The notes under the pieces: generated by a model | Seen by the model: the letters and a program-made list of their open reading frames with translations, nothing else | Told to the model about the DNA's origin: nothing | The model's database searches: none | Part shown: piece after piece, positions 18,850-28,206 of the stretch | Numbering within the stretch: the stretch's first letter is position 1 | Layout of the letters: every line of letters starts with the position of its first letter | NCBI GenBank assembly: GCA_035502855.1 | Contig: DATJTX010000024.1 | Span: forward strand, 62,001 to 126,000 | Direction of reading: 5' to 3' | Length of the DNA stretch: 64,000 bases | DNA from: Candidatus Baltobacteraceae bacterium | GTDB lineage: Bacteria > Vulcanimicrobiota > Vulcanimicrobiia > Vulcanimicrobiales > Vulcanimicrobiaceae | Made by a program: the position numbers and the translations under genes

Positions 18850-21012
18850 TTACGGAACTGAAAGCCCCGTAATTGCGTCGATCAGGTGCCCGGCATACGG
18901 AACACCCACGCCGGTAATCATGTCGTATCCGGTCATGGCCGGGTAGCCGGGGACCGGCGTCGACGGAACACCAGTCGCGACCTCGTTGCTGCCGTACAGC
19001 ACGTCGTAAAATACATTTGCGTACGGTAGTAAGGGCGTGGTACTCACACCGACATCGTTGCCTTTATAGATCGCGTACAGGTACGGCGCGGCGTTTCCCA
19101 GTCGATACGGATATGATCCTCCGCCGTTCGCACACAAACCCTGCCCGGGATGCGTTTTGCACGCGCTGAGTACGTCGGCCCACATGGCAGCCATCTCAGG
19201 CGCAGCTACCGACGTGCCGCCGATGTCTTCGGGGCCGGAAGGGCCAAGATCAACACTAACCGTGCCGGGAAACGCCGCGTCGTAATAAACGGTGACGCCG
19301 GTGTTAGGATCGCCGATCATCGCCACGTCGGGCTGCTCGCGCATGGACGCGCTAAGATCGTCCTTTTGCCAGAGCGGTGAGATGACGATCGTCGAGATGC
19401 CCCCGCCGCTCGCTCCGCCCGGATTGGTTCCCGCGCCGTAGCCGGTATCGTTCGACGAGATACCCCAGGCAAGAATCGGTCCGTTGAGCTGGTCGACGCT
19501 GTTGATGGGTAAGGTCACGCCGCCAACCGATGTCACGTTGAGATCACCCGACGGATACGTCACGCACTGGATGTCCTCGAGCGCACCCGTCGTTGGATCC
19601 TCGCACTCGGCCGAGCCGCTGTCGCCGGAAGAAGCAAACACGGCAACGCCCTCGCTTTCGAGTGCGGCAAACTCGAGCGCGTAAAATGAACTCGGATAAT
19701 TTGCGGATGTAAAGCCGACCTGGCTTTCGCCTTCGCCGTAACTGATCGAGACGACGTCGACCGTGTCGTCGGCAATCGCTTGCTGGATCTCGGGATCGGA
19801 CTCGATGAGTCCGATGTACGGCGCTCCCGCGTTCGAGCCCGACGTCGGACATGGCGACCCGTTGAAGGTCGTGTCGCAGTCATCTTCGTTGTACGCAAGA
19901 TAAAAGTCGACCGTAGCGTCCGGGGCGAGCGTCGCCACTTGTTGCGAGTCGAGCTGCGCTTCGAGGTCTTCCGGATTGCAATCCGCCGATACGTTGCCGT
20001 TTCCCGTCGGCGTGCACGGTGCGGTGACCGGCGGCGGCGTGGCAAACGTGTTTGCGTACGGAAAATCAGGTTGTGAAATACCGCTGTAGCTCAAACCGGC
20101 CGCGACACCGTTTCCCGTAACCATGATTTCGTTGATCTGCGCAACGCTTGCAATGTTGTACAGCGACTTGAGTGCATTCAGATCTTTATCGCCGGTGCCG
20201 ATGATGATGCCCGAACCCGGCGTGGTGGTGTCCGCCGCGTTGGCGAAGTCCAACGGACCCGTTCCGATGATGCCGACGTTGATCCCGGTTCCATTGTACC
20301 CGGCGGTAATGGCGTTGTTGAAGTCGAACGCGCCCTGCACTTGCTGCGGCGAATAGCCGAGGTTGAAGGCTTCACCTGCGGTCGGTGGATGCATGAGGAA
20401 CGTCCGAGCCGTTTCGGCGGCGACCAGATTTGAGACGGCGTCCACCGGAAGCGGCGTCATGAAGTGCGGAACGCTCGTCGGCGCGATGAACGTCTTGCCG
20501 TAGCCGTGGTACGCACCGAAGGTCGTGCCGAACGCACGCTGCATCGAGGTTTGACCGCCGGAAACGGTCAGAATCATGTGCTGCGGCCAACCGGCGACGG
20601 CCAGGCCCTGCTGCGCGAAATAGGCGGCGACCTTTTGATAGTCGCTCAGCGAGGCGCCGAACTGTTGCGCGATCTGCTGCGGCGTCAGCCACCGATGGAA
20701 GCTGCCGGACGTCGGATCTTGAGTGGCGAGCGCGTAATTCATCAGCCCCTGCGCGTTTTGCTGGTGGACCAGCACGTTCACGCTCAGGAAGGCATTGCTC
20801 ACCGGCCCTTCATACGTGGCGTTTTGCAGGAGCGGCTGTCCCCAGCTCGCGATTTGCAGGTCCGCGGGGATCGAGCCCGCGTTGAACGACGGCTGTCCGA
20901 CGCCCTGCCCTGTGCTAGGTGCAACGCCCCCGCCGCCCCCGCCACATGCGCTCAGCGCCAGCGATGCTGCGGCGGCAAGCGCCGCGAAGCGGATGAGCGA
21001 CGCGCGTTTCAC
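18850..21012 (-). CDS. S53 (sedolisin/kumamolisin-like) protease, lipoprotein, copy 1
   Basis: A 720-residue pro-protease. A lipobox 'LSAC' puts the lipidated Cys at residue 23, followed by six Gly. Residues about 50-210 are the pro-kumamolisin activation domain ('WLTPQQIAQQFG'). The catalytic domain has Glu351 and Asp355 ('LEAQLD'), the oxyanion Asp464 in 'SSGDSGS' and Ser601 in 'GGTSVAAP'; the end of the domain should carry the Ca2+ site. Sedolisins are acid-active endopeptidases. GTG start overlapping the upstream lipoprotein gene as GTGA, with GGAGG upstream. Paralogous to the protease at 24076-26208. Confidence 0.93.
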   Translation of the reverse strand: MKRASLIRFAALAAAASLALSACGGGGGGVAPSTGQGVGQPSFNAGSIPADLQIASWGQPLLQNATYEGPVSNAFLSVNVLVHQQNAQGLMNYALATQDPTSGSFHRWLTPQQIAQQFGASLSDYQKVAAYFAQQGLAVAGWPQHMILTVSGGQTSMQRAFGTTFGAYHGYGKTFIAPTSVPHFMTPLPVDAVSNLVAAETARTFLMHPPTAGEAFNLGYSPQQVQGAFDFNNAITAGYNGTGINVGIIGTGPLDFANAADTTTPGSGIIIGTGDKDLNALKSLYNIASVAQINEIMVTGNGVAAGLSYSGISQPDFPYANTFATPPPVTAPCTPTGNGNVSADCNPEDLEAQLDSQQVATLAPDATVDFYLAYNEDDCDTTFNGSPCPTSGSNAGAPYIGLIESDPEIQQAIADDTVDVVSISYGEGESQVGFTSANYPSSFYALEFAALESEGVAVFASSGDSGSAECEDPTTGALEDIQCVTYPSGDLNVTSVGGVTLPINSVDQLNGPILAWGISSNDTGYGAGTNPGGASGGGISTIVISPLWQKDDLSASMREQPDVAMIGDPNTGVTVYYDAAFPGTVSVDLGPSGPEDIGGTSVAAPEMAAMWADVLSACKTHPGQGLCANGGGSYPYRLGNAAPYLYAIYKGNDVGVSTTPLLPYANVFYDVLYGSNEVATGVPSTPVPGYPAMTGYDMITGVGVPYAGHLIDAITGLSVP

Positions 21013-22862
21013 TTCACACCTCCAGCGATACCATGCATGACCATATATTTTGCAAACGTCTCCATCGTCTTCGCGCGCTGCAGCGAGCGGGTGAAGCGAA
21101 TCCCGAGCGCGCGGGCGTTGATCTCTTCACTCATGGCGCTCGAGGAGAGGGTGCGTCGTGCGACGTCCGCGACCAGTCCGCTCTGCGAGAGGTTCAAGGT
21201 CTCGCTGATGTCGTTGGTGAGCACGGGCTGGCCGGCTTCCGTGTAGAACAGGCTAAACGGCGTCGTCAAGCTGTAGTCGTAGTATTCCGAGAGATCGTCG
21301 GTGATGATCGAGCAGACCGGGCCGAGCGTCGTCGAGCCGGTTCCGGTGCCGGTACTATTGGTGTCGGCGAGGTCGTAATTGTCGATCGTTTCCGTCTCCG
21401 TGTATCCGAGGACCGGATCGGTGACCGAGATTGTGCGTACGATCTCGTCCGGCGTACCGTTGCTGCCGGTGATCGGGAAGGTGCAGCCGGTTCCCAACGC
21501 ACCGACCGTCCCCTCGTCCTTCGTCGAGTCGCTGTAGAAGGTCGTCGTGGTGAACCATTCCGGGATCGTCATCGTACTCGTCGGCTCGCCCGGAGCGGTG
21601 ATCGTTAGCGTAATTCCGCTGCTCGACGGCGCGCTGAACGCGTACTCGACGAGCGGCGAGCCGCTAGAGAGACCGATCGAGTAGCTGCCCGAGCCGTCCG
21701 CGCTCACCGCGATTTGGTTGGAGTATCCGCCCGGGATCGTGTCGGTCTCGCTGTAGGTTCCCCCCGCGCCGTACGTCTGGTCGATCGCTTCACCGTCGTT
21801 GAGCGTCTGATTCACCGAAGCGGGCGCGGCGTTGGTCCAGCTCTGTGAAGACGATTCCGGAACTTCGGCGTAGATCAAACCCGGTGAGGTGTACGTCGTA
21901 GTCTCGGCGTTGTTGTTGCCGTCGGTCGCCGTTTCGCTCGTTTCGTAGAATGTCGTCGTGCCGCCCGATATGCTCGACGATACGTTGGCGACGGTGTCAA
22001 GCGTAGTATCCAAGAGTGCGTACGTGTCGGTTTCGTCGTCCGTTTCCTGCGTGCCGTTGGTCGTCACGTCGATCGCTACGGTTGCCGCCGCCGTCGCGGT
22101 CGGTTGTGGGCAGGGTTCGTAGCGCGTGATCGTCTGCACTAAGCTACCGCCGTACGTGTACGAATCGCCGCTCGTGATCGGATGCACGCCGACCGCGTTG
22201 CTGTGTGCAATCGCCGAGCCCGACGGCGGCGGCGATGCGTTGCCGTTCACGCATCCGAAGATGTTGATCGGCGGAATGTAATTTCCGCTGTAGAGCGCGA
22301 GCTGCAGCGGTGACGATGCGTTGATCGTCAGCGCCGTCGGAATCGCGAGCGTTGGAATCGTCAGCGTTCCCGAGCCCGAAACATTTTCGCCGGTCTCGGT
22401 CGTCGACGTCCATGCGGGCGTTTGACCGCCGCTGTAGTACCACGCCAAGAAATACGGCGAGCTCGAAGCGGGCACACCGCTCACGGTGAATCCGGGAAAC
22501 GCATCGAGCGTCGCCGAGCCCGTCGAGGTTATCGTGATATAGACGAGCGGCGAGTTCGCCGGATTCGTCTGCATCCGGTGCTTGAGGTCGAGCACCGCCG
22601 GATTGGGCGTCGTCGAAATCGTAACCGTCACCGTGCCGCTGCCGGCGGGTACGCTCGCCGTGCCGCTGTATCCCAGTACCGAGAACGGGGCGCTCGTCGC
22701 GGACGCTCCGAGCGTCACCGTCGTCGTATAGGTGGAGCTGCCGGTCGGCGTGCTCGTCGGCGGGCTCGTGGGGGGGCTGCTGCTACCGCCACCTCCGCCG
22801 CCGCAAGCGACTAAGGCCGCGGCAAAAATGACGGCGCCGAAAAATGCAAAGCGAGCGTGCAC
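21009..22862 (-). CDS. Thr/Ser-rich lipoprotein partner of S53 protease, copy 1
   Basis: A 617-residue protein of no family I can name. Its signal peptide ends in a lipobox 'LVAC' (Cys20) with six Gly and a Ser/Pro/Thr linker after it. The rest is Thr/Ser/Gly-rich and strand-like, without catalytic motifs. 'VLGYTETETIDNY' near residue 480 matches 'VIGYTETTVFDSY' in the paralogue at 26205-28079. The last 50 residues are basic and helical. It overlaps the S53 gene by four bases; the same pairing in copy 2 suggests the two proteins work together, perhaps as protease and partner, substrate or inhibitor (inference). Confidence 0.8.
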   Translation of the reverse strand: MHARFAFFGAVIFAAALVACGGGGGGSSSPPTSPPTSTPTGSSTYTTTVTLGASATSAPFSVLGYSGTASVPAGSGTVTVTISTTPNPAVLDLKHRMQTNPANSPLVYITITSTGSATLDAFPGFTVSGVPASSSPYFLAWYYSGGQTPAWTSTTETGENVSGSGTLTIPTLAIPTALTINASSPLQLALYSGNYIPPINIFGCVNGNASPPPSGSAIAHSNAVGVHPITSGDSYTYGGSLVQTITRYEPCPQPTATAAATVAIDVTTNGTQETDDETDTYALLDTTLDTVANVSSSISGGTTTFYETSETATDGNNNAETTTYTSPGLIYAEVPESSSQSWTNAAPASVNQTLNDGEAIDQTYGAGGTYSETDTIPGGYSNQIAVSADGSGSYSIGLSSGSPLVEYAFSAPSSSGITLTITAPGEPTSTMTIPEWFTTTTFYSDSTKDEGTVGALGTGCTFPITGSNGTPDEIVRTISVTDPVLGYTETETIDNYDLADTNSTGTGTGSTTLGPVCSIITDDLSEYYDYSLTTPFSLFYTEAGQPVLTNDISETLNLSQSGLVADVARRTLSSSAMSEEINARALGIRFTRSLQRAKTMETFAKYMVMHGIAGGVK

Positions 22863-22938
22863 TCAGGTTCTCCCACAGGAACGCGCGACGAGTGTGCCCC
22901 ACTTACCGTTACTTTGATAGCATCCCTGCGGAGGCTAG

Positions 22939-23427
22939 ATGAGAAATAGATTGATCTTTACGGTCGCGATCCTGGGATTGTCCGTGCTGGGCGCGGCCGC
23001 ACCGCGAGACGGTGCGGTCATTCATAACTCGGGTTCCACCAATACGGCGGGATATACGATCACCGTCCGGTCCGATGGAACGGGCACGAAAAGCATCCAG
23101 CGCGGACCCGCGAGCCCATTCACGCTTGCTCAGGACGTGAGCGAGCGGTTCTTCGCTGATCTCAAAGCCGCGCGCGAGAATCCCGGCGTGCCCACGCACT
23201 GCATGAAGAGCGCGTCGTTCGGCACGACCACGGTCGTGCAGTGGCATGGTTGGACCTCACCGGACTTACAATGCCCGCCGTTCTCGGCAAGCGTGGGCGC
23301 ACTCGCCAACGACGTTCGCGCGATCCAATCGGCAGCAGGAATCACGACCTTGATGCGTGGGAGGATCGGTCTGCCGCCCAGCCTGCGCAAGATTCCCCCG
23401 GCGACTCCCGAAGTGCAGCCGACGTGA
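22939..23427 (+). CDS. Small secreted protein of unknown function
   Basis: The 162-residue protein has a signal peptide (about 1-20, 'GLSVLGAAAPRDG') and a mature part with two Cys ('PTHCMKS' and 'LQCPPFS') that could form a disulfide, a 'TITVRSDGTG' strand motif and a Pro-rich C-terminus. I do not recognise the family. A GGAGG site five bases before ATG supports the start. It is divergent from the copy 1 lipoprotein gene and overlaps the next gene as GTGA. Confidence 0.72.
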   Translation: MRNRLIFTVAILGLSVLGAAAPRDGAVIHNSGSTNTAGYTITVRSDGTGTKSIQRGPASPFTLAQDVSERFFADLKAARENPGVPTHCMKSASFGTTTVVQWHGWTSPDLQCPPFSASVGALANDVRAIQSAAGITTLMRGRIGLPPSLRKIPPATPEVQPT

Positions 23428-24041
23428 AATATGCAGCCCTGATGTTCGTTGCGGTTGGACTGATCGCCGCGACGCCGACCCCACCGCCATCGCCTCCACC
23501 GCTCAATGCTACGATGCCCGCAACAACGCCGGTGCCGGCCGAATCCGCGATGCCGAGCTCATTGCCGAGCGCAACCCCCACGCCGAATCTCGACACGATG
23601 ATGGGTCTGCCGCAGCGGCACGGCAGGCATCCGCAGACGCGCGGCACGCCGACTCCGCCGCCGCAGCGCAAGGGGCTCGACGGCGTGTGGGAAGTGCAGA
23701 TCCAGCGCGGCGCCAACACCGAATACGAACACATGAAGCTCACCCAGGTCGGGAATACGATCACCGGGTTCTATTTGACGAAGGACAAAAAGAAGTACCC
23801 GGTCGCGGGATCGCTCGACGATCAGAACAACGTGCGTCTCGTGGTTTCGCTTCCCGACGGATCGACGATTCTGCTCGAAGGCCGCGTCGACGGAACGACC
23901 GATATGCTGGGCATGTTCACCGATTCCAAGGAACGCGTACCGTTCACGGCTGCGTACCGTCCAAAAGAAAATTGGATGGAGAACATCAACGCCACGCCCG
24001 GCGGACTCGGAACCGGGGGCGGGCCGGGCGGCCCGCCATAA
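23424..24041 (+). CDS. Secreted protein with Pro/Thr linker and beta-sandwich-like domain
   Basis: A 205-residue protein whose signal-like helix (about 3-17) is followed by a Pro/Thr-rich linker with a 'HGRHP' basic patch (about 18-90) and a compact C-terminal domain (about 93-190) beginning 'GLDGVWEVQIQRGANTEYEH'. That domain resembles the lipocalin-like or DUF-type beta folds that start with G-x-W, but the match is not firm. The start is GTG 23424, overlapping the previous stop. The two plus-strand genes form an island between the two lipoprotein-protease modules. Confidence 0.72.
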   Translation: MKYAALMFVAVGLIAATPTPPPSPPPLNATMPATTPVPAESAMPSSLPSATPTPNLDTMMGLPQRHGRHPQTRGTPTPPPQRKGLDGVWEVQIQRGANTEYEHMKLTQVGNTITGFYLTKDKKKYPVAGSLDDQNNVRLVVSLPDGSTILLEGRVDGTTDMLGMFTDSKERVPFTAAYRPKENWMENINATPGGLGTGGGPGGPP

Positions 24042-24075
24042 CGGCAAGCCGCCCCATTTTCGATCCGCCTAGCGT

Positions 24076-26208
24076 TTACGGAACGTTCGTTCCGGTCACG
24101 GCTTGGACCAGGTGTCCGGTAAAGGGAGCACCGACACCGGTGACCTGATCGTAACCTGGTCCGGCTGAATAACCGCCCGGCGTGCTCGCCGGCGTCGGCG
24201 TCACGTTCGGCGGCACCGCTTGATTGTTACCGTAGATGACGTCGTAGAATGTTTGTGCGTACGTGAGAGCGGGCGTGAAGCTCGACTTGTACGGCGCCGC
24301 CGCGAGAGCCGACGTACCGTAGATCGCGTAGTATAACGCGGCCGGATCGCCGAGACGATAGCCGGTCGTTCCGCCTTTGTTGCAGGTCGCACTCGCCATA
24401 CATGCCTGAAGCACGATGCCCCACTGTGCCGCCGCTTCGGGAGCCGACGCACTCGTGCCGCCGATCGCCACTGGCGCGAAGCCATACGCCGCGTCGACGG
24501 CAACGCTCGGCCCGGTGTTCGGATCGGCGTCCAGCGACATATCGGGAAGCTCGCGCATCGCCGCACCGGTCGTGGCCGCTTGCCACGGTTGCGGCGTGAA
24601 CACCGCCGAAACGCCGCCGCCCGAACCGACGTTATTGCCGAAGGTGCCATTGCCGCCGAGCGTCGTGTTGTCGGCCCACGCCGTGATCGACCCGGTCAAG
24701 TTTCCGCTCTCATCGAGTGGAATGTTGACGCCGCCGACCGCGACCACGTTCGGATCCGAGGCCGGATACGATACGCAGGCGATGCCAAGATATGCGCCGG
24801 TCGTCGGATCTTGGCAATCCCAGGCACCGTTGTCGCCTGAGGAAACGAACACGGCGATACCTTCAGCCGCAAGCGAGGCGAATTCGATCTGTCCGACGCC
24901 CGGAGCACCGCCGGTCGCCGACCCTTGAATGTACCCGTAGTATTGTTCGATGTTCTCCGGCGCTCCGAAGCTTAAAGAAAGCGCGTCGGCTTTATTGTCG
25001 GCAATGGCTTGTTGGATCTCGTCGTCGGCGATCTGAATGCCTTCGTACTGCTGTGGCGTGTCGCCAGCAGCGCATGGGGGCGCATAGAGATCACCGGCGT
25101 CGGCACCCGATGCGTAGATGCAATAGCTGTCGAATCCGAGGTAGAACAACACGGTTGCACCAGGTGCGAGCGACGCAACCGATTCGGTATCCAGCTGCGC
25201 TTCATAGTCTTCGGGGTTGCATGCGGCGTAGTTGTTCAGACCCTCGTTAGGATTGCCGGTGTAGTTGCAGCTCGGATTCGTCACCGGCGGTGGGGATGTG
25301 AGGTACGAGCCCGACTCCGTGGGGTCGACCGATCCCGTGCCGGTGTTTCCGTTTTGCGTTGTCGCCGGTTGATTTTGCGCGTCGACCTGCACAACCGACG
25401 CGAGCTTCGCGTTCCAGAAGCTGGCCAGCGCAGCGGTATCGTCATCATGTCCGTTTGCATCCAGAATCGGGCCGGTACCGATGATACCGATATCGATACC
25501 GCTGCCGTTGAGACCGCCGCTCGCCGCTCCGGAGTAGTCGAAGCCGGTCGCGATTTGCTGCGGCGAATAGCCGTAGTATGCGGCGTTGTTGTTATGGATG
25601 ATGTACGTGTGCGCCGGCTGTTCGCCGACCAAACCGAACACCGCGCTGACCGGGAGTGCGGTCGTGAAATGCGGTGTACCGGTTGGCGCGACGATCTGTT
25701 TGCCCTCGAACGTGTACACGCCGAAGGCCGTTCCGAGCGCCTTCGTGAAGGCGGCAAGCGAACCGGTTACTTCGAGCGTTTCACGCTGCGGCCAGCCGCC
25801 GACGTGGAGTCCATAGCTCGCGAAGTAATTGGCGACGGCAGCATAGTTCGCGGCGGTCGCGCCGTACTCCGAACCGATCTCCTGCGGCGTCAGCCACTGC
25901 CGGTAGACTCCTGAGCGCGGATTGCTAGCCTGCGCCGCATATTGCAGCAAGCCCTGGGCGTTTTGCATGTCGACCAGCACCTGCACGGTGAGTCCACCCG
26001 TCGTCGCGGGTCCGGCATAACTCAGCTGCTTGAGCAGCGGCGCCCCCCAGGCGAAGTTCGCCGTGTTCGCTGGAATTGGCCCGGTATTTTGCGCCGGCGG
26101 CGCCACGAGAGATGCCGTTTTGGGAACACCGCCGCCGCCGCCGCACGCAGTGATGAGCATCGCGCCGGCAAGCAGAGCCCCCAGCACTCGAATCGAAGAG
26201 CGAATCAT
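24076..26208 (-). CDS. S53 (sedolisin/kumamolisin-like) protease, lipoprotein, copy 2
   Basis: A 710-residue paralogue of the protease at 18850-21012, with the same layout: lipobox Cys22 followed by five Gly, activation domain (about 45-205, 'WLTPQEIGSEYG'), and a catalytic domain with Glu336 and Asp340 ('YEAQLD'), oxyanion Asp459 ('SSGDNGA') and Ser586 ('GGTSASAP'). All four catalytic residues are present, so it is predicted active. The two copies differ a lot between motifs, so the duplication is old. ATG overlaps the lipoprotein stop in ATGA. Confidence 0.93.
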   Translation of the reverse strand: MIRSSIRVLGALLAGAMLITACGGGGGVPKTASLVAPPAQNTGPIPANTANFAWGAPLLKQLSYAGPATTGGLTVQVLVDMQNAQGLLQYAAQASNPRSGVYRQWLTPQEIGSEYGATAANYAAVANYFASYGLHVGGWPQRETLEVTGSLAAFTKALGTAFGVYTFEGKQIVAPTGTPHFTTALPVSAVFGLVGEQPAHTYIIHNNNAAYYGYSPQQIATGFDYSGAASGGLNGSGIDIGIIGTGPILDANGHDDDTAALASFWNAKLASVVQVDAQNQPATTQNGNTGTGSVDPTESGSYLTSPPPVTNPSCNYTGNPNEGLNNYAACNPEDYEAQLDTESVASLAPGATVLFYLGFDSYCIYASGADAGDLYAPPCAAGDTPQQYEGIQIADDEIQQAIADNKADALSLSFGAPENIEQYYGYIQGSATGGAPGVGQIEFASLAAEGIAVFVSSGDNGAWDCQDPTTGAYLGIACVSYPASDPNVVAVGGVNIPLDESGNLTGSITAWADNTTLGGNGTFGNNVGSGGGVSAVFTPQPWQAATTGAAMRELPDMSLDADPNTGPSVAVDAAYGFAPVAIGGTSASAPEAAAQWGIVLQACMASATCNKGGTTGYRLGDPAALYYAIYGTSALAAAPYKSSFTPALTYAQTFYDVIYGNNQAVPPNVTPTPASTPGGYSAGPGYDQVTGVGAPFTGHLVQAVTGTNVP

Positions 26209-28079
26209 CGCACGCCTCCCTGGATCGAACGGATTGACGAAGCTGCCTTCTGCGAACGAACCGCCTGAAGCAGTGTACGGGTACGAATCACGCGTTCGCG
26301 CGCAAAGTAACTCAGTTGATGCGCTTCGAGCGAGGCAACGATCCCGTTCCTCGCGGGAACCCCCGCGGTTACGGTTGCCGGCATCGCTGCGCTTCGCATT
26401 GCCGATGAGGCGGTCGAGCCCGACGACGCGGCGCCCAAGACGAGGCTTTCGGTCGTCGTAACCGTCTCAAGGGGACTCCCGTTCGGCGTGATGTAGAGGA
26501 AATACGGCGTGTTCTGCTGCTGATCGTACGCATAATTCTGCGTATCGGTGGTCGTTAGGCAGATCGGGACGCCATTGAACTCGTAGCTGTCGAAGACGGT
26601 GGTCTCGGTGTACCCGATCACCGTATCGAGGGTCGTGATCGTGCGATTCACGTCGGTCGCCGTGGTGAAGGGAGCGCACGATTTCGGTAATGACGCGCCG
26701 GTCGTCACCGTGTCCGTCTCCGAATAGAGCGAGATTGGCAGCGAATACCAAACCGGAGCGGCGATCGTCTCGCTCGGTGGGTACCCGTAGTCGTTCTGGG
26801 CGTCGGTCGTGTAGTTGACCGTGACGTCGATCGCCGTCGGCGAGGCCGCCGGTGACGGCGCCGCAAACGCCACCGACGAGATGATGTCGCCGCCGAAATA
26901 CGGGCCGGTGATCAATCCTGAGCCGTCGCTATTTTCGGTGAGCACTGCTTGGCCGCCGATGCCGCCGGAAAGCAGGTTCTCCGTATCGACGTAACTCCCG
27001 TCCGAAGCCACGGCACGCGTGCCGTTGTCGCCGTCGGCGTAGCTATACGTGACGGTCGACGCAGGGTTGTTCGTCCAGGTCGCGCCGTTGCCCGCCGGAT
27101 ATTCATCGACCTGCTGCGCGTTCGTGTACAGCGTCGTGATGTCCGGCAGATTTTCCGAGGACGGCTCTTGTTGCGTCGATCCGTAGAGCAACTCCGTATA
27201 CGGACTGCTCGACGCGTCCAGTCCGAGCCAAGAGTCGGTCGTGTAGGTCGTCGTTTCGAGACTCTGCACGTCGGACTCGGCAACGTGCTCGTCGATCAGG
27301 CTCGCCGTCGTGGTACCGGGATACGGCGAAGAACCGGCGCTCACCGTCGTCGAGACGCTGTAAGCAAGATTCGCCGGAGGCGCGGTTGCCGTGGGACCGG
27401 GCGTTGGATATCCGAAGGCGTATCCGTAGCTGAAATTGACGTTTTTCGCGCCGCCATACGAAAGCGACGGAGCAGTTGCGGGCGTCGTCGAGACCACGAG
27501 CGCAAAAATGTACGTATCCCCCGCGGCAAATGTGATCGGAGGGTTGAGGGATTGCGCGGCAAACGTGATGTTGGTGCCGCTAATCGTTCCGGGTCCAAGC
27601 AGGACGTTCCAGCCCGCACTCGGGTTGCCGGCGTCGTAGTAGGCAACGTACGCGGTCCCCGTCTGGGCGAGCGCCGTGGTGAACGAAAACGCCGGTGTGG
27701 TGGTAATGACCACCGGCGAACTGACCGTCAGTGCGATGTAAGCGAATACCGAAAGGTTGCCGCCGCCGATGGCGTCGGATTTCTTGATCGTGCTCATCTC
27801 CGGCGTCGACACACCGGCGGGAGCCGAACCGGTATACGACAGGCTGGCGGTCGTACTGACGTTGACGCTTGGCAGCGTGATGGTCGCCGTAGCGCCGCTC
27901 GTGTTGGGCGTGGCGAAAGTGACAGCGGTGGTACCGCTGGTCGATAATGGCACGGACGTTGTCTCCGCCTGTGGGATGGAGCTGGACGGCATATACGTAT
28001 TTCCGACGGATCCGCCACCGCATGCGGCGAGCATCGCCGCCGCCGCCGTCGCGACAAAGAACACAAAGCGCGCTCTCAC
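26205..28079 (-). CDS. Thr/Ser-rich lipoprotein partner of S53 protease, copy 2
   Basis: The 624-residue paralogue of the lipoprotein at 21009-22862. Lipobox 'LAAC' puts the lipid on Cys20, followed by 'GGGSVGN'. The long mature part is rich in Thr, Ser, Ala and Tyr, strand-like and without recognisable enzymatic motifs. The C-terminal 65 residues turn basic and helical ('HQLSYFARERVIRTRTLLQ'). Start GTG with AAGGAG upstream. The 5' leader contains three small hairpins. Its stop and the S53 start share ATGA. Confidence 0.8.
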   Translation of the reverse strand: MRARFVFFVATAAAAMLAACGGGSVGNTYMPSSSIPQAETTSVPLSTSGTTAVTFATPNTSGATATITLPSVNVSTTASLSYTGSAPAGVSTPEMSTIKKSDAIGGGNLSVFAYIALTVSSPVVITTTPAFSFTTALAQTGTAYVAYYDAGNPSAGWNVLLGPGTISGTNITFAAQSLNPPITFAAGDTYIFALVVSTTPATAPSLSYGGAKNVNFSYGYAFGYPTPGPTATAPPANLAYSVSTTVSAGSSPYPGTTTASLIDEHVAESDVQSLETTTYTTDSWLGLDASSSPYTELLYGSTQQEPSSENLPDITTLYTNAQQVDEYPAGNGATWTNNPASTVTYSYADGDNGTRAVASDGSYVDTENLLSGGIGGQAVLTENSDGSGLITGPYFGGDIISSVAFAAPSPAASPTAIDVTVNYTTDAQNDYGYPPSETIAAPVWYSLPISLYSETDTVTTGASLPKSCAPFTTATDVNRTITTLDTVIGYTETTVFDSYEFNGVPICLTTTDTQNYAYDQQQNTPYFLYITPNGSPLETVTTTESLVLGAASSGSTASSAMRSAAMPATVTAGVPARNGIVASLEAHQLSYFARERVIRTRTLLQAVRSQKAASSIRSIQGGVR

Positions 28080-28083
28080 GAAA

Positions 28084-28162
28084 ACTCCTTAAAGTAGCGA
28101 CATCGTCGCTTGCCATACCGGCAAGTGATGTGAGGCGGTCAGTTAGGCTTTTGTCGGACCGC
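28084..28162 (-). promoter_or_regulatory. Structured leader of the copy 2 lipoprotein gene (candidate)
   Basis: Between the divergent genes at 28079 and 28207 three inverted repeats lie in a row: GCGGTC / GACCGC (28135-28140 with 28157-28162, 16-base loop), TTGCC / GGCAA (28110-28114 with 28120-28124) and GCGAC / GTCGC (28097-28101 with 28105-28109). On the minus strand they form a possible structured leader ending 10 bases before the AAGGAG ribosome site. I could not match it to a known riboswitch. Confidence 0.35.
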
Positions 28163-28180
28163 ACCTGCGGGACTTATAGA
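28151..28180 (+). promoter_or_regulatory. Candidate promoter of the metY-LuxE-LuxC operon
   Basis: TTGTCG (28151-28156), an 18-base spacer and TATAGA (28175-28180) form a plausible plus-strand promoter. Transcription would start near 28187, 20 bases before the ATG at 28207, where no clear Shine-Dalgarno is seen. Confidence 0.5.
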
Positions 28181-28206
28181 TCATAAGCGACGAAGCACCA
28201 AGCAAT

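Noticed and set aside
28080-28206. SAM riboswitch upstream of metY
   Set aside because: None of the SAM-I, SAM-II or SAH conserved core sequences was found in either strand of this gap.
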